A DNA stretch of 7,347 bases from Bacillota bacterium (lineage in GTDB: Bacteria; Bacillota_E; Symbiobacteriia; Symbiobacteriales; Symbiobacteriaceae): positions 1-7,347 of the forward strand of contig QGVE01000130.1 in NCBI GenBank assembly GCA_003242675.1. The letters are read 5' to 3'. A program made the position numbers and the translations under genes. The notes under the pieces were generated by a model. The model saw nothing but the letters and a program-made list of their open reading frames with translations, was not told the DNA's origin and did no database searches. Below, one piece after another: positions 1 to 7,347 of the stretch. How positions within the stretch are numbered: the first letter of the stretch is position 1; each line of letters opens with the position of its first letter.

Positions 1-49
1 CACGTCGATACCGACCCAATTTCGCGAATTCATGAAGGGGAGAACGAAC
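1..49. other. Leader edge upstream of the transporter operon
   Basis: Only 49 bp precede the first gene. They contain the ribosome binding site, an 8-bp palindrome TTCGCGAA (21-28) and an adjacent TTCATGAA (29-36), but no convincing -35/-10 pair. The operon promoter, and any purine riboswitch or operator, would lie left of the window. Confidence 0.4.
35..42 (+). promoter_or_regulatory. Ribosome binding site that decides the lipoprotein start
   Basis: AAGGGGAG lies 7 nt upstream of the ATG at 50. The alternative in-frame ATG at 32 has only AATTTCGCGAATTC before it, which has no purine-rich ribosome binding site. This supports the start at 50. Confidence 0.75.
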
Positions 50-1135
50 ATGCGAAACCACCTCCTCCGCACGTGGGTGGCCGTCCCCGTGCTGGCCGCC
101 TTCCTGCTGGCCGGCTGCGGAGGCGCCCGTCCCTCCGAGTCCGAACAGACCCCGACGACCGGGACCGAGCAGCCCGCACCGTCCCAGCAGACCACGACCC
201 CGGCGGAGCCCGCCAGGGAGCCGGTGCGCGTGGTGGTCGTGCTGCCCGACAAGATCGGCCTCAACCCGTTCCACCAGGTGACCGTGCAGGGCGTCGAGAA
301 GGCCAAGGCCGACTTCGGCATCGAGGCGCAGATCATCGAGTCGAAGGACTGGGGCGCCATCGAGGAGAACCTGCGGGCCGTGGCCGCGGAGGGCAAGTGG
401 GACCTGATCCTGACCTCCGGCTTTGAGTCCGCCGAGCCGCTGCAGAAGGTCGCCGCGGAGTTCCCCGACCAGAAGTTCGCCATCCTCGACACCATCGTCG
501 ACGCGCCCAACGTCCGCTCCATCGCCTTCCGGGAGCACGAGGCCGCCTTCCTGCTGGGCGCGGCCATGGGCCTCGTCACGAAGACGAACATCGTGGGCAT
601 GGTGGGCCCCATGGAGATCCCGTTCTTCCGGCGCTGGACCGAGGGCATCCGCATGGGGCTCGAAGCGGTGAACCCCGACGCCAAGCTGATCATCCACTGG
701 AGCAACTCGTTTGAGGACGTCGCCCGGGCCAAGGAGCTGGCCCTGGAGCAGCACGCCCAGGGGGCCGACGTGATCGCCGCGGTGGCAGGCGGCGGCAACT
801 TCGGCGTGTTCGAGGCGGCCCGGGAGAAGGGCTTCTACGCGACCGGCCAGGACACGAACCAGTCGGTCCATGACCCCGAGCACATCATCATCAGCCAGAT
901 CAAGCGGCTGGACGTCGTCACCTACGACACCATCAAGGCCCTCGTGGAGGGCAACTGGTCCTTCGGCCCCGCCATCTACGGTCTCAAGGAAGGCGGCGTG
1001 GGGCTCTCCCACCTGGTCGACAAGACCCTGGAGCGGCACCCGGTGCTCACGGACGAGATCATGCAGAAGCTGGAGGAGCTGCAGAACAAGATCATCTCCG
1101 GCGAGATCGTGGTGCCCGACCCGCTGCAGGGCTAA
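50..1135 (+). CDS. BMP-family (PnrA/NupN-like) substrate-binding lipoprotein of a nucleoside ABC transporter
   Basis: This 361-residue protein is probably the extracytoplasmic, membrane-anchored ligand catcher of the ABC importer encoded by the next three genes. It starts with a lipoprotein signal: basic residues (MRNHLLR), a hydrophobic core, then the lipobox L-A-G-C with Cys23 as the acylated residue. A Pro/Thr/Gln/Glu-rich linker follows to about residue 58, then the BMP fold. Family hallmarks are IVDAPNVRSIAFREHEAAFL (about 149-168), VNPDAK (207-212), ELALEQHAQGADVI (229-242), AGGGNFGVFEAA (246-257), TGQDTNQ (265-271), QIKRLD (283-288) and LKEGGVGL (312-319). Asp268 and Lys285 align with ligand-contacting positions of PnrA. 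The start at 50 is preferred over the in-frame ATG at 32 because a Shine-Dalgarno-like AAGGGGAG lies 7 nt before it and because it opens directly onto the signal peptide. Characterised members bind purine nucleosides (Treponema PnrA; the Bacillus guanosine system NupNOPQ). The ligand here is inferred, and the N-terminal pocket segment is unusual (see findings). Confidence 0.93.
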   Translation: MRNHLLRTWVAVPVLAAFLLAGCGGARPSESEQTPTTGTEQPAPSQQTTTPAEPAREPVRVVVVLPDKIGLNPFHQVTVQGVEKAKADFGIEAQIIESKDWGAIEENLRAVAAEGKWDLILTSGFESAEPLQKVAAEFPDQKFAILDTIVDAPNVRSIAFREHEAAFLLGAAMGLVTKTNIVGMVGPMEIPFFRRWTEGIRMGLEAVNPDAKLIIHWSNSFEDVARAKELALEQHAQGADVIAAVAGGGNFGVFEAAREKGFYATGQDTNQSVHDPEHIIISQIKRLDVVTYDTIKALVEGNWSFGPAIYGLKEGGVGLSHLVDKTLERHPVLTDEIMQKLEELQNKIISGEIVVPDPLQG

Positions 1136-1152
1136 CACAGACGTGCACAGGC

Positions 1153-1179
1153 GAAAGGGCGGCCCAGCGCCGCCCTTTC
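1153..1179 (+). terminator. Intercistronic hairpin between binding-protein and ATPase genes (attenuator or mRNA-stabilising stem)
   Basis: GAAAGGGCGGC (1153-1163) and GCCGCCCTTTC (1169-1179) form a perfect 11-bp stem with a 5-nt CCAGC loop, 17 nt after the lipoprotein stop codon. No run of T follows (the next bases are CGCCAAATTCG), so full termination is unlikely. In many ABC operons a stem at this position protects the 3' end of the binding-protein message or partly terminates transcription, giving more lipoprotein than membrane components. That role is inferred here from position and structure. Confidence 0.65.
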
Positions 1180-1204
1180 CGCCAAATTCGGGGGTGAAAC
1201 GCGC

Positions 1205-2744
<1,540 letters not shown>

Positions 2745-2752
<8 letters not shown>

Positions 2753-3806
2753 TCGGCTGCTGGAGAGCCTCGGCGAACTGCTGCGGCCCGTCCTGGCCAT
2801 CCTGCTGGGTCTGGCCGTAGGGGCCGTGGCCATCGCGGTCACCGGCCATCCCGTGCTGGAGGCCTACGGGGCCCTCTGGAACGGCGCCTTCGGCAATCGT
2901 ACTTTCTTCGCCTCCACCCTCGCCCGGTCCTCCACCATCGCCCTCGCCGGGCTGGGCGTGGCGGTGGCCTTCCGCTCCGGCGCCCTCAACCTCGGCGGCG
3001 AGGGGCAGCTGGTGCTGGGCGGCCTCGCCGCGGCGCTCTGCACCATCTACGTCCCGCTGCCGGGCCCCCTGCCGGTGCTGGCCGGGCTCCTGGCCGGCGC
3101 GGCGGCCGGCGCGCTGTGGGCCGCCCTGCCCGCCTGGCTCGAGGTGCGGTTCCGGGTGCAGCTGCTCATCAGCTCGCTGCTGCTGAACTACGTCGGCGTC
3201 TACCTGGCCAGCTACCTGGCGAGCGAGCCCTTCCGCGACCGGACCGGCACCGCGGCGCTCGCCCAGACCCGGCTCATCCCCGAGGCCGCCCGCCTGGCCA
3301 TGCTGCCGGGCACCCGCCTGCACGTCGGCATTCTGATCACGGTGGTGCTGGCGGTGGTGCTCTGGTTCGTCCTCGCGCGCACGGTGGCGGGCTACGAGTG
3401 GCGCATGACCGGCCTGAACCCCGATTTTGCCCTCTACGGCGGCGTGGGCCGCGTGCGCTCGCTCATGACGGCCATGCTGGTCAGCGGCGCGATCGCCGGC
3501 CTGGGCGGCGCCATCGAGGTCATGGCCGTCTACCACCGGTTCATCGACGGCAACCTCTCGCGGCCGGGATTCGCCTGGTCGGGGGTGATGGCCGCCCTGC
3601 TGGCCAACAACCACCCGCTGGGAGTCCTGCTGGCCGCCTTCCTGCTCGGCGTCATCCAGGTGGGGTCCACCGGCATGGAGCGGGCCACCCAGATCCCTCT
3701 GGAGGTCTCCAGCGTCGTACAGGCGGTCATCGTGCTGTTCGTGTCCGCCCGCATCGGGATGGACTGGCTGCGCCGGTTCCGGGGGAGGAGGATGAGGCAT
3801 GGGTGA
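2745..3806 (+). CDS. ABC transporter permease, first subunit (NupP/YufP-like)
   Basis: This 353-residue polytopic inner-membrane protein is the longer of the two permeases of the nucleoside importer. It has a hydrophobic helix at about 14-33, then the family segment FRSGALNLGGEGQLVLGG (76-93) at the start of the conserved membrane core. Further helices follow at about 110-130, 140-158 and 195-211. A cytoplasmic coupling loop lies around residues 213-240 (GYEWRMTGLNPDFALYGGV), corresponding to the EAA-type loop that contacts the ATPase. More helices follow at about 240-262, 276-305 and 320-336, and the tail is basic (LRRFRGRRMRHG). Translation starts at GTG 2745, inside the last codons of the ATPase gene. 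AAGGGGGGAG just upstream serves as the ribosome binding site, and the 8-bp overlap suggests translational coupling. Length and motif placement match the YufP/NupP branch of the BPD_transp_2 family, the fold also found in RbsC-type sugar permeases. Confidence 0.92.
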
Positions 3807-4704
3807 CCTGTTCGACCTGCAGCTGGTGCACATGACCCTGCGCACCGTGGTGCCCGTGCTGCTGGCCGCCCTGGGCGGCGCCCTCTGCGAGCGGGCGGGC
3901 CTCTTCAACGTCGCCCTGGAGGGGATGATGCTGGTCGGCGCCTTCGGCGCCGTGGCCGGCTCGTTCTTCCTGCACGGGGCCGGCTGGGGCGTGCTGGTGG
4001 CGGTCGCGGCCGCGACGGCGGTCGGCCTGCTGCTGGCCTTCCTGAGCCTCAACCTGAAGGCCAACGAGATCGTGGTCGGCATCTCCCTCAACCTCTTCGC
4101 CACGGGCCTGACCACCTTCCTCATGCGGGTGCTCCTCAAGGCGACGGGCACCTTCCACGACCCGAGCCTTCAGGGGCTGCCCACCTGGTCCCCGCCGTGG
4201 CTCCAGTCGGTGCCGGTTCTGGGCCGGGTGCTCTCCGGCCACACCCCGGTCGTGTGGGCGGCCTACCTCGCGGTCCCCGCCGTCGCCTACTTCCTCTTCC
4301 AGACCACCGCCGGCCTGCGCCTGCGCGCCGTGGGGGAACACGCCCGCGCCGCGCAGACCCTGGCCGTGAACCCCCTCCGCATGCAGTATCTGGCGGTGCT
4401 GCTGTGCGGCCTGCTCACCGGACTCGCCGGCGCCCAGCTCTCCCTGGGGCAGGTGCGCGTCTTTCAGGAGAACATGACCGCCGGGCGCGGCTTCATCGCC
4501 CTGGTCGCGGTGATCTTCGGCCGTGCCCACCCGGCGGGGGTGCTCCTGGCCAGCCTGCTCTTCGGGCTGATCGACGCCCTCGGCATCCGGCTCCAGGGCG
4601 TGGGGTTGCCGTCCCAGGTGACCGGCCTCCTGCCCTTCGTCGTCACCCTGCTGACCCTGGTCGCGCTGCGCGGCCGCGGGCTGCGCCGGCAGGGCACCGC
4701 CTGA
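3799..4704 (+). CDS. ABC transporter permease, second subunit (NupQ/YufQ-like)
   Basis: This 301-residue polytopic membrane protein would pair with the preceding permease to form the transmembrane pathway. The N-terminal family motif is clear: CERAGLFNVALEGMMLVGAF (30-49), the counterpart of the NLGGEGQ region in the partner. Hydrophobic helices follow at about 60-84, 90-110, 150-168, 196-214, 232-262 and 272-291. The cytoplasmic coupling loop is GLRLRAVGEHARAAQTLAVN (172-191), with the AVGE-x5-TLAVN pattern typical of this branch. The gene starts at ATG 3799, preceded by GGGGGAGGAGG (3781-3791), and overlaps the previous gene by 8 bp. Two non-identical permeases, one about 350 and one about 300 residues, are the standard arrangement in BMP-dependent nucleoside transporters such as NupNOPQ. 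No truncation or frameshift is visible. Confidence 0.93.
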   Translation: MGDLFDLQLVHMTLRTVVPVLLAALGGALCERAGLFNVALEGMMLVGAFGAVAGSFFLHGAGWGVLVAVAAATAVGLLLAFLSLNLKANEIVVGISLNLFATGLTTFLMRVLLKATGTFHDPSLQGLPTWSPPWLQSVPVLGRVLSGHTPVVWAAYLAVPAVAYFLFQTTAGLRLRAVGEHARAAQTLAVNPLRMQYLAVLLCGLLTGLAGAQLSLGQVRVFQENMTAGRGFIALVAVIFGRAHPAGVLLASLLFGLIDALGIRLQGVGLPSQVTGLLPFVVTLLTLVALRGRGLRRQGTA

Positions 4705-4707
4705 GCG

Positions 4708-4714
4708 AAAGGAG
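4708..4714 (+). promoter_or_regulatory. Ribosome binding site of the hydrolase gene
   Basis: AAAGGAG lies 10 nt before the ATG at 4725, in the 20-bp gap after the permease stop. The frame stays open far upstream, so this site and the family's usual N-terminus (alignable from about LGHQKIDWV) fix the start at 4725. Confidence 0.75.
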
Positions 4715-4724
4715 CGGCGATTCC

Positions 4725-5966
4725 ATGCAGAGCGTGATTGCAGACCCCTCCCTCGCCCCCCTCGGCCACCAGAAGATCGACTGGGTCGCCCAGCACTCGC
4801 CGGTGCTCAACCGGCTGTTCGATGAGGTGCTGAACGACGGCAGCCTGAAGGGGCGGCGCATCGCGGTGGTCGTCCACCTGGAGGCGAAGACGGCCTACTT
4901 GGCGCTCCTGCTCAAGAAAGCCGGGGCCCACGTCATCGCCGCCAGTTCCAACCCCTTCTCGACCCAGGACGCCGTCTGTGCGGCCCTGGTGGAGAGGGGC
5001 GTGCAGGTCTTCGCCCGGCACGGCGTGAGCCGGGAGGAGTTCGAGCGCGACCTGCAGCGGGTGCTGGAAGCCCGGCCGGAGTTCGTCATCGACGACGGGG
5101 CCGAACTGGTCAGCCGGGCGGTGCGCCGGGGCGGCGAGGTCCTGGCCGGCATCCGCGGCTCCTCGGAGGAGACCACGACCGGCGTCATGAAGCTGGAGGC
5201 CATGGCGGCGGAGGGGAAGCTGCCCTTCCCCGCCCTCGCGGCCAACCACGCCGCGTGCAAGCACCTGTTTGACAACCGGTACGGCACCGGCCACTCCACC
5301 ATCGGGGCGATCATGGCCGCCACCAACCTCTTCCTGACGGGCAAGCAGGTCGTCGTGCTGGGCTACGGCTGGGTCGGACGGGGCGTCGCCCGCTACGCCG
5401 CGGGGCTGGGCGCGCGGGTGACCGTGACCGAGGTCGACCCCGTGCGCGCCCTGGAGGCCTACGCGGACGGCTTTGCCGTCGCCAACTCCCTGGACGCCGC
5501 GGCCACCGGCGAGGTGTTCATCACCACCACCGGCTCGGTGCACGTGCTGCGCCGGGAGCACTTCGCCCGAATGCCGGACGGGGCGCTGATCGCCAACGCA
5601 GGCCACTACGCCCACGAGATCGACCTGGACGGCCTGGCCGCGATGGCCGTCGCACGGCGCCAGGTGCGCCCCCACGTGGAGGAGTTCGAGCTCGCGGACG
5701 GTCGCCGCATCCACGTCATCGCCCGGGGCGAGCTGGTCAACATCGCCGCCCTCGACGGCCATCCGGTGGAGATCATGGACCTGACGTTCGCCGTGCAGGC
5801 CCTCGCCTGCCACTACCTGGTGAACCACCACCACGAGCTGCCGCCCGGGGTTCACCGGGTCCCTGCGGCGATCGACCGGAAGATCGCGGAGACCAAGCTG
5901 AAGACGCTGGGGGTGACCCTGGACGTCCCCACGGCGGAACAGGAGGCCTACACCCGGCAGTGGTGA
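4725..5966 (+). CDS. ahcY: Adenosylhomocysteinase-family hydrolase, archaeal/Thermotoga type; possible S-inosylhomocysteine hydrolase
   Basis: This 413-residue NAD-dependent cytoplasmic enzyme should reversibly split S-adenosyl- or S-inosyl-homocysteine into homocysteine and a nucleoside, removing the product inhibitor of SAM-dependent methyltransferases. Family residues visible, with human equivalents: His51 (H55), Asp123/124 (DDG), Glu149 in EETTTGV (E156), Lys179 (K186), Asp183-Asn184 in LFDNRYG (D190/N191) and His294 in NAGHYAHEID (H301). The NAD site is GYGWVGRG (213-220), with Glu236 in VTEVDP for the NAD ribose. Three features differ from the standard bacterial/eukaryotic form: HLEAKTA at 51-57 instead of HMTxxTA, Thr188 where Cys195 is usual, and an end at EAYTRQW without the Lys/Tyr-bearing C-terminal tail. 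All three match the archaeal/Thermotoga group, which contains the S-inosylhomocysteine hydrolase of M. jannaschii. The gene starts 20 bp after the permease with AAAGGAG at 4708-4714, and no terminator intervenes, so it is probably co-transcribed with the transporter. Family membership is certain; substrate base is open. Confidence 0.95.
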   Translation: MQSVIADPSLAPLGHQKIDWVAQHSPVLNRLFDEVLNDGSLKGRRIAVVVHLEAKTAYLALLLKKAGAHVIAASSNPFSTQDAVCAALVERGVQVFARHGVSREEFERDLQRVLEARPEFVIDDGAELVSRAVRRGGEVLAGIRGSSEETTTGVMKLEAMAAEGKLPFPALAANHAACKHLFDNRYGTGHSTIGAIMAATNLFLTGKQVVVLGYGWVGRGVARYAAGLGARVTVTEVDPVRALEAYADGFAVANSLDAAATGEVFITTTGSVHVLRREHFARMPDGALIANAGHYAHEIDLDGLAAMAVARRQVRPHVEEFELADGRRIHVIARGELVNIAALDGHPVEIMDLTFAVQALACHYLVNHHHELPPGVHRVPAAIDRKIAETKLKTLGVTLDVPTAEQEAYTRQW

Positions 5967-5975
5967 GCGCGCTTG

Positions 5976-6004
5976 GGCCCGGGGCCGTGCATCGGCCCCG
6001 GGCC
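5976..6004. terminator. Perfect GC-rich hairpin, probable bidirectional terminator between convergent genes
   Basis: GGCCCGGGGCCG (5976-5987) and CGGCCCCGGGCC (5993-6004) form a perfect 12-bp, all-GC stem with a TGCAT loop. It lies 9 bp past the hydrolase stop and 14 bp from the end of the convergent MFS gene. On the + strand it is followed by TCGTTCATCT, which is moderately T-rich but not a true T-run. On the - strand the following bases are AAGCGCGC, with no T-run. The symmetric placement between two 3' ends supports a terminator shared by both transcripts, and a stem this stable may need little or no U-tract. Confidence 0.75.
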
Positions 6005-6018
6005 TCGTTCATCTGCGC

Positions 6019-7290
6019 TCAGTCCGCATGGGCGCTGACCCGGCGGGCCGCAGCGCCCTCTTCCGGCCGCAGGTTGCGGTAGCCGTACAGCCCCGCCGCC
6101 AGGTAGGCCAGGGAGTAGCCCAGCATCGTGGTCGCCGCCCCGAGGTGGTCGGCCAGCGCACCGGCCAGCAGGTTGCCCGTGATCATGATCAGGGCGCTGA
6201 TCGTGCCGAAGGAGCCGAAGATGCGCCCGCGCACGTGGTCCGGCACCAGGTCCGCCACGGCCACCTGGAGGCCGACGTTGATCGCCCCGCTGCCCAGGCC
6301 CAGCAGGAGGAGGAAGGCGGAGCTCGGGATCAGGCTCCGGGCCACCACCGCCCCGGTGGCGGTGAACCAGATATAGCAGCAGCCGAGGCTGAAGAGATGC
6401 CGCCAGTGAATGCGGTTGCCCACCGCCCCGATCAGGAGCGCCCCGAGCACGGCCAGGCCGCCGAAGCCCGCGAGGACGAACCCCATCTGCTCGGCCGCCA
6501 CGCCCAGCGTGACGGTGAAGAACGTCACCAGGAGCACGTTCATGCCCGAGTCGCCCAGGTTGGCGATGCTGAGGCCGGTCAGCAGGTGGCGGAGGTTGGG
6601 GCGCTCCCGCACCACGATGGCGGCCTCCCGCAGGTCTCGGGTCAGCTTGGCCAGGGGGGAGACGGCCCGGCGCTGAGCGGCGCCGGCGCCGGCCCGCACC
6701 GGCGCACCGCCCTGCGGGGCCGCCGGCGCCCGCATGCCCGCGTGCAGGACCGCCGAGACCAGGAAGAGGCCGGTGTTGATCGCGAACACGCCCGCAGGCC
6801 CGACCAGCACGAGCAAAACGGCGCCCAGGCCGTTGCCCAGCAGCATGGCCATCCGCTGGGTCATGACGTTCAGGGAGCCCGCGGTGACCAGCTCCTCCCG
6901 CTTCACCAGGTTGGGCAGAAGGGCGGAGCTGGCGGGGCCGAAGAAGGCGGAGGCCACGGCTGCGGCAAAGTCCAGCCCGATCAGGGCCAGCGGGTCGTGC
7001 ACGAAGATCATGCTGAACATCAGGGCCGCCCGCACGATATCCGCACAGACCATGATCGCCTTGCGCGGCAGCCGGTCGGCCAGCACCCCGGCCACGGGGC
7101 CAAACAGCAGGTTGGGCAGCATGTTGGCCACCACAACCAGCGAGGTGTAGAAACCCAGGCGATCCGGGTCCTGGCTGAAGAGCTTCACCAGCGCGAGGGT
7201 GTTGAAGTAGTCGCCGACCGCGGCCGCCGCGGCGGCCAGCCAGAAAGCGAGAAAGCTGCGGTTCCGCAGGAGGGCCAGGTAGCGGGTCAT
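6019..7290 (-). CDS. Major facilitator superfamily (MFS) transporter, probable drug/metabolite efflux type
   Basis: This 423-residue membrane protein looks like a 12-helix proton-coupled antiporter of the MFS branch that includes MefA- and EntS-like exporters. The start LLRNRSFLAFWLA (7-19) is typical of that branch. Motif A is clear in the loop between helices 2 and 3: GPVAGVLADRLPRK (64-77), with Asp72, Arg73 and basic Arg76/Lys77. The related half-repeat in the second half reads VPDHVRGRIFGSFGTI (349-364), followed by GNLLAGALADHLG (372-384). Hydrophobic segments lie at about 13-35, 47-69, 80-98, 103-123, 145-165, 168-185, 235-258, 270-290, 298-317, 323-345, 362-380 and 385-403. The central cytoplasmic loop (about 187-230) begins with an Ala/Gly/Pro/Arg-rich stretch, then SPLAKLTRDLREAA. 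The substrate cannot be read from the sequence. The gene is convergent to the hydrolase operon and so need not share its function. No strong ribosome binding site precedes the ATG (only TAAGATGG), so the start is less certain than the rest. Confidence 0.9.
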   Translation of the reverse strand: MTRYLALLRNRSFLAFWLAAAAAAVGDYFNTLALVKLFSQDPDRLGFYTSLVVVANMLPNLLFGPVAGVLADRLPRKAIMVCADIVRAALMFSMIFVHDPLALIGLDFAAAVASAFFGPASSALLPNLVKREELVTAGSLNVMTQRMAMLLGNGLGAVLLVLVGPAGVFAINTGLFLVSAVLHAGMRAPAAPQGGAPVRAGAGAAQRRAVSPLAKLTRDLREAAIVVRERPNLRHLLTGLSIANLGDSGMNVLLVTFFTVTLGVAAEQMGFVLAGFGGLAVLGALLIGAVGNRIHWRHLFSLGCCYIWFTATGAVVARSLIPSSAFLLLLGLGSGAINVGLQVAVADLVPDHVRGRIFGSFGTISALIMITGNLLAGALADHLGAATTMLGYSLAYLAAGLYGYRNLRPEEGAAARRVSAHAD

Positions 7291-7347
7291 GCGCCATCTT
7301 ACATCTGACGGTCCGGAAGAAAGGGAAAGTGAGAGTCTGGGGGGGAG
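7291..7347. other. Upstream edge of the MFS gene
   Basis: These 57 bp should hold the start of the MFS leader. Read toward the MFS gene they are a pyrimidine-rich tract followed by CAGATGTAAGATGGCGC, with no good -35/-10 pair or Shine-Dalgarno. On the + strand the end is purine-rich, finishing in GGGGGGGAG (7339-7347). This could be the ribosome binding site of a divergent + strand gene beginning just outside the window. Confidence 0.35.

Noticed and set aside
21..36. Small palindromes TTCGCGAA and TTCATGAA near the left edge as an operator
   Set aside because: Eight-base palindromes are too short to stand out on their own, and there is no second copy or promoter context to support regulator binding.
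32..49. Earlier ATG start of the lipoprotein, adding MKGRTN
   Set aside because: It has no ribosome binding site before it, and the proposed Shine-Dalgarno for the ATG at 50 lies inside this extension.
4197..4724. Upstream in-frame extension of the hydrolase reading frame
   Set aside because: The extension overlaps the second permease out of frame, is Arg/Pro/Gly-rich noise, and is not part of the adenosylhomocysteinase fold. The ATG at 4725 has a good ribosome binding site.
4464..5855. Long open frame (463 codons) on the - strand opposite the hydrolase
   Set aside because: It is a composition artefact: no family motifs, skewed Gly/His/Val/Arg content, and a fully conserved hydrolase on the other strand.
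5948..7297. Alternative - strand frame (449 codons) and a + strand frame at 6028-7308 over the MFS gene
   Set aside because: Both are shadows of the MFS gene. The frame at 6019-7290 has clear membrane helices and MFS motif A; the others are Gly/Pro/Arg/Gln-rich without structure.
7291..7347. Possible promoter for the MFS gene (TAAGAT as a -10 element on the - strand)
   Set aside because: It matches only 4 of 6 consensus bases, lies about 6 bp from the start codon, and has no convincing -35 element at the right distance.

Overview
The window comes from a GC-rich bacterium, with G or C in most third codon positions in every real gene. Gene content is Firmicutes-like: a BMP-family (PnrA/NupN-type) nucleoside ABC transporter, plus an S-adenosylhomocysteinase-family enzyme of the short form seen in archaea and Thermotoga. 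A high-GC thermophilic Firmicute such as Symbiobacterium or a relative would fit. This assignment is inferred from composition and gene type, not from a database match. No RNA genes, insertion sequences, CRISPR arrays or phage genes are visible.

Layout. Positions 50-5966 (+) carry five co-oriented genes that look like one transcription unit: a BMP-family lipoprotein (50-1135), a double-domain ABC ATPase (1205-2752), two membrane permeases (2745-3806 and 3799-4704) and an S-adenosyl/S-inosyl-homocysteine hydrolase (4725-5966). A perfect 11-bp hairpin lies between the lipoprotein and ATPase genes. The ATPase/permease and permease/permease junctions each overlap by exactly 8 bp, and the hydrolase follows after only 20 bp. 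A perfect 12-bp hairpin then separates the hydrolase from a convergent major facilitator superfamily (MFS) transporter (6019-7290, -). The leftmost 49 bp and rightmost 57 bp are only edges of intergenic regions.

How the genes may work together. The first four genes make a complete importer of the family that takes up purine nucleosides: a surface lipoprotein catches the ligand, two different permeases form the channel, and one ATPase polypeptide supplies both nucleotide-binding domains. The fifth gene belongs to the family that splits S-adenosylhomocysteine into homocysteine and a nucleoside. Its base-recognition motif (His-Leu-Glu-Ala-Lys-Thr) and its Thr in place of the usual active-site Cys match the archaeal/Thermotoga subgroup. 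That subgroup includes the Methanocaldococcus jannaschii enzyme shown to act on S-inosylhomocysteine rather than S-adenosylhomocysteine. The most interesting reading is therefore a linked purine nucleoside transport and SAM-cycle recycling operon that may work through inosine. The required S-adenosylhomocysteine deaminase is not in the window and would be expected elsewhere in the genome.
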